This document shows positions 1 through 5,089 of a DNA stretch of 6,281 bases, piece after piece. The stretch is from the NCBI GenBank assembly GCA_002506705.1, contig DAYA01000040.1, positions 1-6,281 of the forward strand. Direction: 5' to 3'. A program made the translations under genes and the position numbers. How positions within the stretch are numbered: position 1 is the first letter of the stretch; every line of letters starts with the position of its first letter. Source of the DNA: Euryarchaeota archaeon UBA550. Lineage in GTDB: Archaea; Thermoplasmatota; Poseidoniia; Poseidoniales; Poseidoniaceae. The notes beneath the pieces were generated by a model that saw nothing but the letters and a program-made list of their open reading frames with translations, was not told where the DNA came from and searched no databases.

Positions 1-567
1 GCAGCGATACCTTTCGAGGCACAAGAAGCAAGATTGAAAGTGAGCAATGAGGGACTTGCAAGGTTGGAATCTAACTCAGATGTATGTGTAAGATTGAGTC
101 TAGATAGGTTGGCTTGGCAAGCGAGGGAAAGAGGAACAGATTGGAGGGTCGGAGCATCCTGGGTTGAAGAATTCGTTGAAGGATTGGTCAGGACTTTGAT
201 GCGGCTTGGTTTGATTAATCTCGATATGATGGATCTCAAAACAATTGTTGGTCACTCTGGGGGTTCTACACTTATGGTTGGTCAAGGTGACCCAGATGAT
301 GCTATTGGACTTCTTGAGGATGCTCTTAGTGCCCCACTTGCAGATTTGTCTATGGACGGAGCTAAGGCTTGTTTACTCCAAATTGAGGGAGGACCTGGCA
401 TGACTGTTGGACAAGTCGGTTTGATCGCAGACGCTTTCACTGCCCGGTTTGATGAAGATGCTCAAGTCATCTTAGGTGCTCGTGTAAGTGATGACTTACA
501 AGGCAGAATCAGAGTAGTTGCGGTGGTCTCCGGTTTAGAAGAAAAGTCCAATCTTAGCCTAGTCTGA
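1..567 (+). CDS. ftsZ: FtsZ-family cell-division GTPase, C-terminal part (5' end outside window)
   Basis: FtsZ polymerises in a GTP-dependent way into the division ring at midcell. The frame is open from base 1, so only the last 188 residues are present and the N-terminal GTP-binding half lies upstream of the window. The fragment begins just before a PFE segment matching the 'PF.FEG' strand that opens the second half of FtsZ. The T7 synergy loop GLINLDMMD (fragment residues 70-78, bases 208-234) carries the Asn and Asp residues that stimulate GTP hydrolysis in the neighbouring subunit. It is followed by a Gly-rich GGSTLMVGQG strand, an IEGGPGMTV segment like the 'ITGGPDLTL' of the family, and a final strand ending VVAVVSGLEE. 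The protein stops soon after the core fold, and no bacterial-type FtsA/ZipA-binding tail is visible. Its stop overlaps the convergent neighbour by 9 bases. FtsZ fits better than CetZ, but the paralogue class cannot be fixed from this half. Confidence 0.92.
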   Translation, partial: AAIPFEAQEARLKVSNEGLARLESNSDVCVRLSLDRLAWQARERGTDWRVGASWVEEFVEGLVRTLMRLGLINLDMMDLKTIVGHSGGSTLMVGQGDPDDAIGLLEDALSAPLADLSMDGAKACLLQIEGGPGMTVGQVGLIADAFTARFDEDAQVILGARVSDDLQGRIRVVAVVSGLEEKSNLSLV

Positions 568-1881
568 TCCTTCCTCTTGTTCAGAATCTTCGCCATCCCA
601 GTCGGTACCCTCAGAGATATCAACACCTTTTTCCCAATCGATTTCTCCGTCTTCTTGCCATTCTTCATCAACAGATTCTTCTTCTGTTTCTGAATTGTCA
701 TCTTCTGAATCTTCGTCCTGTTCTGACTCAACTTCTTCAGTTTCTTCTGACATTGTAATGTCGACATTTCTTGCGTTGAGGAACATCTCAGAAGTCATTC
801 TGCTTGCTCTTAAAGTAGGTCTCAACAATAGCATCATTGCACAAATCGATAAAACGTGTCCAAAAATCATTACTTCTTTCAAGTTGTCAAAAGTTCCAGT
901 CAACATTGCTACAGAGCCTGCATATGCATATCCAAACGAAATTCCCAAGGGTAATGATGCATGTTCAGAAATAAGTCGCTTCCCATCCCTAACTGTGTAT
1001 GTTGTTAGTGACCAGACTGCGAATATTACCGTAAATGCCATGAGGAGTCCTTCTTCGATAATTGTGGATAAATCTGACGGACTCATCGCTGTCCTGCGGT
1101 ATATGCTAAACGCGTGCCAAGTGATGAATAGTTGTGCTACAATCATCCATTTGAATGAAAATGCAGCCATTCCTTTTTCATTCCCTGAGGCCTCTCTTTC
1201 ACTTCTAGTAAGCCAAAGCGTGATAGATTGGAGAATAACGCTCACAATGATGAAAGCGATTCCACCTAGAAGCGCATCCTGAAGCGTCATCTTCTCTGCC
1301 TGACTGATTATCTGGCCGAGCCATAATATTACTAGGGCGAAAACTTGGACAACTACTACTTGTGAAGCAGTTGATATCTTCTCTTGGTAAGTGTGAAGTT
1401 TCGCATCTCCTAGTCCATTTGCCAACCACTCCACCATTCCTGTTCTAAACGAAGCAGCTTGGGCAATTGACCAAACGATAAACAAGGAAGCGAGGGAAGG
1501 AGAAATCCAACCGTTATCATTTCCTCCAGTGAAACTCCATAATATACCAACAATTACTGCAGCCATTAGAATAGGTACTATCGTTATTCGGAAACTGAAT
1601 AAAAAGCGCACGATCCACTGTGAATCACCTTTTTCTTCAGGTAATTTAGTGAGGCTTTGTATCATTGAATTGTTCGATAGCATTGATACAACTACATAGG
1701 AAATTGACAAGGATATGAAAGACATTGCAACAAGTACTTCTTGCGTACTTACCAAAAATAGCAAAATAGACGAGATAACTGCTATCATGATAATGTGCGG
1801 TAGGGTCCTGGGGGATAGCATGTTACGGATTAATTGGAGCATCCCAATCTGCTTGAATTCCTGTTGAGAATCCTCTTCCAT
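559..1881 (-). CDS. Multi-pass membrane protein with a strongly acidic C-terminal tail, function unknown
   Basis: I do not recognise a family for this 440-residue protein. By eye it has about ten hydrophobic membrane segments, near residues 28-46, 48-68, 92-116, 127-147, 173-193, 203-224, 242-261, 276-296, 308-329 and 335-353. A soluble tail from about 378 to 440 has 34 Asp/Glu among 63 residues, several Trp (W408, W416, W428) and almost no basic residues. The tail is encoded at the 3' end, where codons GAA and GAT dominate. No transporter or enzyme motif stands out. A GAGGGGAG Shine-Dalgarno-like element (1885-1892) sits just before the ATG and supports this start. The gene is convergent with ftsZ, and its last three codons overlap the ftsZ 3' end. 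It is divergent from the small basic gene on the other side. The long open frame and alternating hydrophobic blocks make it a real gene. The segment count and topology are estimates. Confidence 0.85.
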   Translation of the reverse strand: MEEDSQQEFKQIGMLQLIRNMLSPRTLPHIIMIAVISSILLFLVSTQEVLVAMSFISLSISYVVVSMLSNNSMIQSLTKLPEEKGDSQWIVRFLFSFRITIVPILMAAVIVGILWSFTGGNDNGWISPSLASLFIVWSIAQAASFRTGMVEWLANGLGDAKLHTYQEKISTASQVVVVQVFALVILWLGQIISQAEKMTLQDALLGGIAFIIVSVILQSITLWLTRSEREASGNEKGMAAFSFKWMIVAQLFITWHAFSIYRRTAMSPSDLSTIIEEGLLMAFTVIFAVWSLTTYTVRDGKRLISEHASLPLGISFGYAYAGSVAMLTGTFDNLKEVMIFGHVLSICAMMLLLRPTLRASRMTSEMFLNARNVDITMSEETEEVESEQDEDSEDDNSETEEESVDEEWQEDGEIDWEKGVDISEGTDWDGEDSEQEEGSD

Positions 1882-1907
1882 AATCTCCCCTCAACAAGGG
1901 CAGCGTT

Positions 1908-1928
1908 GGCATTATGTTAAGATAAATG
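1908..1928. promoter_or_regulatory. AT-rich stretch likely holding divergent promoters
   Basis: The 63 bases between the two divergent start codons contain one AT-rich block. On the + strand TTAAGATAAAT (1917-1927) is centred about 23 bases before the ATG at 1945, the usual archaeal TATA-to-start distance, which would give a leaderless or nearly leaderless message. On the - strand TTAACATAATG (1910-1920) lies about 34 bases before the ATG at 1881 and would give a short leader containing the GAGGGGAG element. The two boxes overlap, so the two genes may compete for TBP/TFB binding. Neither box is a strong consensus, and this is read from position and composition only. Confidence 0.4.
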
Positions 1929-1944
1929 CCCTTGACGAGGTTGT

Positions 1945-2229
1945 ATGGCCAAGAAATTGACGAAGGCTCTTCGAGGCAAGCGTCGATGGATTGGGTGTGA
2001 GGTAGGAAGTTTTCAAAGTCGGTCTGAACTCTTGGAGTATGCTTCAAATTATCAACTAAAATTATACGATTTTGAAGAGGGTAAGTGCATCTTCATGGTC
2101 CGGTTAGAAGATTATGAAGCGACCAAAGAAGGACTGTTAAACAGTAGAATCAAAACTGTAACCTCCAGCGGGAAAATTAGACTTGTCAGGGAGAGAATGA
2201 ATTTCTCCCGCAAGCCTAGAAAGCGTTGA
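1945..2229 (+). CDS. Small basic protein resembling RNase P subunit Pop5/Rnp2
   Basis: This 94-residue, Lys/Arg-rich protein follows the Pop5 pattern in order. A basic opening GKRRWIGCEV (11-20) resembles the 'RRYIAF.v' first strand. A helix with SRSELLEY comes next, then YQLKLYDFEEGKCIFMVRL (36-54), like the 'lklieFde..gi.iR' strand pair. A short helix is followed by IKTVTSSGKIRLVRERM (69-85), like the 'v.vSGTIk..rr' end. Pop5 is a protein subunit of archaeal RNase P, which removes tRNA 5' leaders. The protein is shorter than the usual roughly 110-130 residues, and the helical insertions of typical Pop5 appear trimmed. GAGG (1937-1940), four bases before ATG, and a TATA-like box about 23 bases upstream both support this start. 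The next gene begins 25 bases after the stop, so the two are probably co-transcribed. I am fairly sure it is a gene, less sure that it is Pop5. An unrelated small RNA-binding protein is possible. Confidence 0.75.
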   Translation: MAKKLTKALRGKRRWIGCEVGSFQSRSELLEYASNYQLKLYDFEEGKCIFMVRLEDYEATKEGLLNSRIKTVTSSGKIRLVRERMNFSRKPRKR

Positions 2230-2254
2230 AGAGCCCTCTCTCCTCCGCAGGGTC

Positions 2255-2731
2255 ATGGGAGCAGGAGGAGCAGCACCGCCTGTCAAAAGTGAGGATGTCA
2301 TGATTCTCATTGGTTCAACCATATTACTTACTCTCTTAGTAATACAAGCATGGTCGACACCAATCGCAGTAGAATGCGATGGAGAAGAGTGCGAAACTTT
2401 CGAGATAAAGTATGATTTATCAGAGGGGGATACTTTCAGTCTAAATGTAATCGAAGGGGAAATCAGGCCAACAATCATTCTCCCGGATGGTTCTTCTGAC
2501 TTTGATGACAATCAAAAAGGAAATTGGGAATACGAAGCAAAATCTGATGGCGTTCATACCTTCCAAATTCTGGGTCTAGAAGATTCAAGCATTGATTACT
2601 CTGTTAGTCGAGGCATAATATTCGATTACGGGCTTTATCCGGTCGGCGCATTAGTACTAGCTTTTGGGATTTTGAAGAGAATTACAAAAGATGTTGAGGA
2701 AGAAGCATTAGAAGCACTGCTTGAAGACTAG
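2255..2731 (+). CDS. Small protein with two membrane segments and an extracytoplasmic beta-rich domain, function unknown
   Basis: I do not recognise this 158-residue protein. It has an N-terminal hydrophobic segment (about 17-33), then an acidic domain of short beta-like strands (36-120) with two nearby cysteines (C41, C46) that could form a disulfide. A second membrane segment (about 121-140) and a charged helix ending EEEALEALLED follow. Positive residues K11 and K141-R142 flank the membrane segments and suggest both ends are cytoplasmic with the beta domain outside. The strand pattern loosely recalls GOLD/emp24-like or pre-peptidase-type beta sandwiches, but that is only a shape resemblance. 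The start is uncertain. The ATG at 2255 has no clear Shine-Dalgarno, while an in-frame ATG at 2300 (Met16) is preceded by GTGAGGATG and would place the first membrane segment at the extreme N terminus. The gene follows the Pop5-like gene by 25 bases with no promoter visible between. Its stop overlaps that of the convergent fusion gene. Confidence 0.8.
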   Translation: MGAGGAAPPVKSEDVMILIGSTILLTLLVIQAWSTPIAVECDGEECETFEIKYDLSEGDTFSLNVIEGEIRPTIILPDGSSDFDDNQKGNWEYEAKSDGVHTFQILGLEDSSIDYSVSRGIIFDYGLYPVGALVLAFGILKRITKDVEEEALEALLED

Positions 2732-4089
2732 ACCCAAGAAACGTCTTCTCCGTCATCAATGACTTTGTGTCCTAATACTAGTTCACCTCTGTCATTGAGT
2801 TCAAAATTGTCGTATACAACCTCGTCATATTTGGGCTTACCTAGTGATTTCATATGCCTCAATATTTCTGTTCGTATCGAGTCGAAGTTTACTGGTGGTA
2901 TGTCATCGCGCTCTTCAATAAGTGAAGATAACTCAGAATTCAGTCTTCGATCGAGTAGTTGGAACTCCAGTTTTCTAATCTCGTAGAGTGTACTAATCTT
3001 TCTACCGTCAATTACCTTGTCGGATGCATGCAAATTAATACCAATTCCTAGAACAACTTTCGTTGAATCTTGAGAGGATTTGCCCTCTACAAGGACCCCA
3101 CACAATTTTCGCTCATCGATTAAAATGTCGTTGGGCCATTTGAGTTTTAGTCGGTCACTTTGTATTGATTTGATTACTGCCAAACCACCTGATAATTGCA
3201 AGAGACCTGGATTAACCTCCGTATCTTCAGCCACAATCCAAGAGCCTGCATAGCATTCTTCTATAGAATTCCATTTTCTATCTCTACGACCTTTACCAGA
3301 TGTTTGTAAGGGGGTTGATATGTGTGTTCCAACCCCAGATTTGTGAAATAAATCATCGTTGGTTGACCCAGTGCTTTGGACGAATATATTTTCAGCGTTC
3401 TCCCATGGTTTCCATAAGCAAAAAATCGTCAAGGATTCACCGTCATCAAATTCTAGTCTATCCCAATCTCTTACTGCAAAATGCTCAGACGCCCCAATAC
3501 TTCCAGTCCTCCCCAGAAGAAGCATCTTTCCGCCTGTTGCAAGGAGATTATATTTCACAACTAGTGATACAAACCTGCTTTGTAATCCATGAGTATCTGT
3601 GTCAATAAGTCCAGCCTCTTCCATTGGGCCAAGTAATTCTCCAACCTCTCTGGCCGGTATGTAGGGGAGATTCCAGATGATTAAATCGAACTTGTCCTCA
3701 AACGGAAAACCATCGGGGCCAATTCCGCCTTCCTTGATGATTCCAGATTGCAAATTCTTTGCCATGTTTCCTCTTGTTGCAGCTACAGCAAACGGATTTA
3801 TGTCGCAAGCATGAACATTCCAGCCAAGTGATGATGCGAGTATGCTTAGAGCACCTGAGCCACAACCAATCTCAAGGAATTTTCTTCCTTTTCCAGCTCC
3901 CAATTGGATTATCCTATTCGCCATCAAGTCAGTGTCTTCCCTTGGAGGATAAACGGTAGGGGGAATGGTCAATTCAATACACTGCGTAGAATTTGGCTTC
4001 CATTCTATGGTGCGTGGAGGTCTTTTTTGCCGATCAACCTCAGATTGGGCATCTTCAGGAGTGAAAATACCACGTTCTTCCGATGCCAT
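2728..4089 (-). CDS. birA: Fusion of HemK/Mtq2-like SAM methyltransferase and biotin-protein ligase
   Basis: Two enzymes sit in one uninterrupted 453-residue frame. Residues about 40-228 are a class I SAM methyltransferase of the HemK/PrmC/Mtq2 type. It shows PPREDTD (48-54, like the 'Y.P.eDT' entry of Mtq2), the SAM loop EIGCGSG (73-79), an acidic ribose-binding D96 and the active-site tetrad NLPY (140-143), where NPPY is usual. Residues about 233-453 are a biotin-protein ligase, which makes biotinyl-AMP and attaches biotin to a lysine of carboxylase carrier proteins. It has STGSTNDD (239-246), the adenylate loop GKGRRDRKW (265-273), KWPND (317-321), the lysine of KLCGVLVE (K328) and GIGINLH (348-354). 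A small C-terminal beta domain closes it. The DNA-binding winged helix of E. coli BirA is absent and the methyltransferase takes its place. I chose Met at 4089 over the ATG at 4110, because AGAGGA lies five bases before it and a TATA-like box lies 25 bases upstream. The upstream ATG would add only seven residues. Confidence 0.93.
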   Translation of the reverse strand: MASEERGIFTPEDAQSEVDRQKRPPRTIEWKPNSTQCIELTIPPTVYPPREDTDLMANRIIQLGAGKGRKFLEIGCGSGALSILASSLGWNVHACDINPFAVAATRGNMAKNLQSGIIKEGGIGPDGFPFEDKFDLIIWNLPYIPAREVGELLGPMEEAGLIDTDTHGLQSRFVSLVVKYNLLATGGKMLLLGRTGSIGASEHFAVRDWDRLEFDDGESLTIFCLWKPWENAENIFVQSTGSTNDDLFHKSGVGTHISTPLQTSGKGRRDRKWNSIEECYAGSWIVAEDTEVNPGLLQLSGGLAVIKSIQSDRLKLKWPNDILIDERKLCGVLVEGKSSQDSTKVVLGIGINLHASDKVIDGRKISTLYEIRKLEFQLLDRRLNSELSSLIEERDDIPPVNFDSIRTEILRHMKSLGKPKYDEVVYDNFELNDRGELVLGHKVIDDGEDVSWV

Positions 4090-4094
4090 TGTAT

Positions 4095-4100
4095 TCCTCT
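4095..4100 (-). promoter_or_regulatory. Shine-Dalgarno-like site deciding the start of the fusion gene
   Basis: On the - strand AGAGGA lies five bases before the ATG at 4089. The upstream in-frame ATG at 4110 has no comparable element, which is one reason to prefer the shorter protein. Confidence 0.45.
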
Positions 4101-4110
4101 GACAGAGCAT

Positions 4111-4119
4111 GATTTATGC
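4111..4119 (-). promoter_or_regulatory. TATA-like element for the methyltransferase-biotin ligase gene
   Basis: The - strand reads GCATAAATC. Its centre is about 25 bases upstream of the ATG at 4089, the archaeal TATA-to-start distance, so transcription would begin at or very near that ATG. This conflicts with use of the AGAGGA element on the same transcript, but both signals argue against initiation at 4110, which lies inside or next to the box. Confidence 0.4.
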
Positions 4120-4287
4120 TTCTTGTTGTAGGTGGTTTCGTCCAAAGTTCAAAATCAAGCAACGCTATTGCTCGTTTTTCAGAATTTTTGTGCCGAAGCC
4201 TTTATGTCTAGCCACCAAAAAGAAACACCTGAAGGATTCCCCCTTCCGATACATCCCTGTCGTGCTTTCTCCGGCAAAAATTAGTGG
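4120..4287. other. Intergenic stretch between divergent promoters, no gene recognised
   Basis: This stretch holds no convincing gene or RNA. It contains two short T runs on the + strand near 4175-4190 and a weak five-base-pair inverted repeat, GAAGG with CCTTC (4231-4246). Composition is mixed with several A-rich patches. Open frames that cross it have no family resemblance, no start signal and unlike-protein composition. It most likely serves only as upstream DNA for the two divergent transcripts. Confidence 0.5.
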
Positions 4288-4302
4288 CAAAGGATTTAAA
4301 AA
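4288..4302 (+). promoter_or_regulatory. TATA/BRE-like promoter of the tRNA-Lys gene
   Basis: A purine-rich AAAGG (like a TFB recognition element) runs directly into ATTTAAAAA (4294-4302), the best TATA-box match in the window. Transcription would be expected to start near 4323-4326, giving a tRNA precursor with a 5' leader of roughly 16-19 bases for RNase P to remove. Confidence 0.6.
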
Positions 4303-4341
4303 CCCCCTACAGGTCGGCCAAGAAGCCCAACACATACATTT

Positions 4342-4415
4342 GGGCCTGTAGCTTAGTCAGGTAGAGCGTCCGGCTTTTAACCGGACGGTCGCGGGTTCGA
4401 ACCCCGTCAGGCCCG
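4342..4415 (+). tRNA. tRNA-Lys, anticodon UUU
   Basis: All four arms fold cleanly. The acceptor stem is GGGCCTG (4342-4348) with CAGGCCC (4408-4414), seven Watson-Crick pairs. The D stem is GCTT with GAGC (4351-4354, 4364-4367). The anticodon stem TCCGG/CCGGA (4369-4373, 4381-4385) encloses loop CTTTTAA, with anticodon TTT at 4376-4378. The T stem GCGGG/CCCGT encloses TTCGAAC (4396-4402). The variable loop is five bases, and the discriminator is G4415. CCA is not fully encoded: the next bases are CCT, so the final A must be added by the CCA-adding enzyme. There is no intron. Decoding AAA/AAG lysine codons follows from the anticodon. The gene lies 50 bases before the rpoH start and is the first gene on this strand after the promoter at 4294-4302. 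Confidence 0.97.
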
Positions 4416-4421
4416 CCTGAC
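4406..4421. repeat. Perfect inverted repeat spanning the tRNA 3' end and trailer
   Basis: GTCAGGC (4406-4412) and GCCTGAC (4415-4421) are exact inverse complements separated by two bases. As RNA, a six-base-pair stem with a CCCG loop could form between the acceptor 3' strand and the trailer. The same strand must pair with the tRNA 5' end in the mature fold, so the two structures exclude each other. Confidence 0.75.
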
Positions 4422-4435
4422 AAGATACCGGCCTA

Positions 4436-4443
4436 GTGTATAG
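4436..4443 (+). promoter_or_regulatory. TATA-like element for rpoH-rpoB
   Basis: GTGTATAG has TATA at 4439-4442, centred about 25 bases before the TTG at 4466. This is the archaeal distance for a leaderless message starting at that codon. The element would give rpoH-rpoB its own promoter, separate from the tRNA. The match to consensus is short. Confidence 0.35.
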
Positions 4444-4460
4444 GGGCTTAGCGGGGTGTG

Positions 4461-4467
4461 TTTTTTT
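4461..4467 (+). terminator. T7 tract, probable terminator of the tRNA-Lys transcript
   Basis: Seven consecutive T residues lie 46 bases after the tRNA. Oligo-T on the non-template strand is a common intrinsic termination signal for archaeal RNA polymerase, without need of a hairpin. This run coincides with the likely start codon of rpoH, so tRNA termination and rpoH initiation would share the same few bases. Confidence 0.4.
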
Positions 4468-5086
4468 GGTAGTAAAGTCGGCAACTAAGAAGCGATTGAT
4501 GGAAATGGGCATAGCAGAAGAATATGCTCACAAACTTGCGACAGATCGAAACATGACAGATATCAAGGCCATGCCGGCCGACGAAATTGCGTCAGTTCTC
4601 GGTGTCTCAAAAGACGATGAAATTTTCACCGGCGCGATGAATGCCCTCGCAGAATTAGGTCAGCGCAGGCAGAAGCGCAGAAGCCGAAAAATCACTATTT
4701 CAAGAAAAGCACTCGATGACGACGACATGGACTTGGCTGGTACCAAGTTCAACGTTCTAAACCACGTTCTTGTACCACACCAAGAACTAGTCCCAGTAGA
4801 AAGTGAGGAAGAAGAACTTGCCCCGTGGGGTCTTTTGACAACCGATTCAGAAACCGGAGAGTCAAGACTTGCTAAGGAACTTCTTCCAAAGATTCTGATT
4901 ACCGATCCAGTTGTTCAAGTGATTAAGGAAACCACTGAAAGAGCACACGACGCAGCGTCAACAGATGACGATGAGCACGTCCCTCTACCCGCAGGATGGC
5001 TCGCTGACCGTGTACTCAAGGTAGTAAGACCTTCACCATCCGCTGGTGTTTCAGTTGCTTACAGACTAATCGTGGAGGGCAGCTGA
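4466..5086 (+). CDS. rpoH: RNA polymerase subunit H (Rpb5 C-terminal homologue) with N-terminal extension
   Basis: RpoH/Rpb5 is a small subunit at the downstream-DNA jaw of archaeal and eukaryotic RNA polymerase. The core is clear from residue about 95: FNVLNHVLVPHQELVP, then LLPKILITDPVV (139-150), and the ending VLKVVRPSPSAGVSVAYRLIV, matching the 'LPKI..sDPv' and 'rkSPTAGesvyYRlV' motifs. Typical archaeal RpoH has about 75-85 residues, while this one has 206. The extra length is an N-terminal helical region (5-65) of helix-hairpin-helix-like character, a basic linker QRRQKRRSRKITISRK (66-81), an acidic DDDD patch, and two core insertions (about 120-137 and 154-178). I chose TTG at 4466, because GGGGTG lies eight bases before it and TATA 25 bases upstream. 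GTG at 4436 would add ten residues unlike the rest, and ATG at 4499 would cut the first helix. rpoB follows 14 bases after the stop in the usual archaeal order. Confidence 0.93.
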   Translation: MVVKSATKKRLMEMGIAEEYAHKLATDRNMTDIKAMPADEIASVLGVSKDDEIFTGAMNALAELGQRRQKRRSRKITISRKALDDDDMDLAGTKFNVLNHVLVPHQELVPVESEEEELAPWGLLTTDSETGESRLAKELLPKILITDPVVQVIKETTERAHDAASTDDDEHVPLPAGWLADRVLKVVRPSPSAGVSVAYRLIVEGS

Positions 5087-5089
5087 GCC

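Noticed and set aside
695..1282. Long + strand open frame antisense to the acidic-tailed membrane protein
   Set aside because: It opens with a low-complexity Ser/Glu/Cys run that is simply the reverse of acidic GAA/GAT codons, has no family resemblance and no start signal, and lies wholly inside a well-supported gene.
2348..2380. Possible lipoprotein signal at the first cysteine of the two-pass protein
   Set aside because: The residues before the cysteine are A-V-E, and the acidic residue directly before it does not fit a lipobox. A signal anchor is a better reading.
4231..4246. Short inverted repeat GAAGG/CCTTC as a possible terminator
   Set aside because: It has only five base pairs, no T tract directly after it, and no gene on either strand ending nearby.
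4109..4351. + strand open frame across the intergenic region into the tRNA
   Set aside because: It runs through the tRNA promoter and into the tRNA 5' end, has no ribosome-binding site, and its translation resembles no protein family.
4447..4458. GCTTAG-containing segment resembling the D arm of the upstream tRNA, as a tRNA relic
   Set aside because: Only 9 of 12 bases agree and nothing beyond this segment matches, so chance or the GGGGTG element explains it better. No direct repeat of the tRNA 3' end, as an integrated element would leave, is seen.
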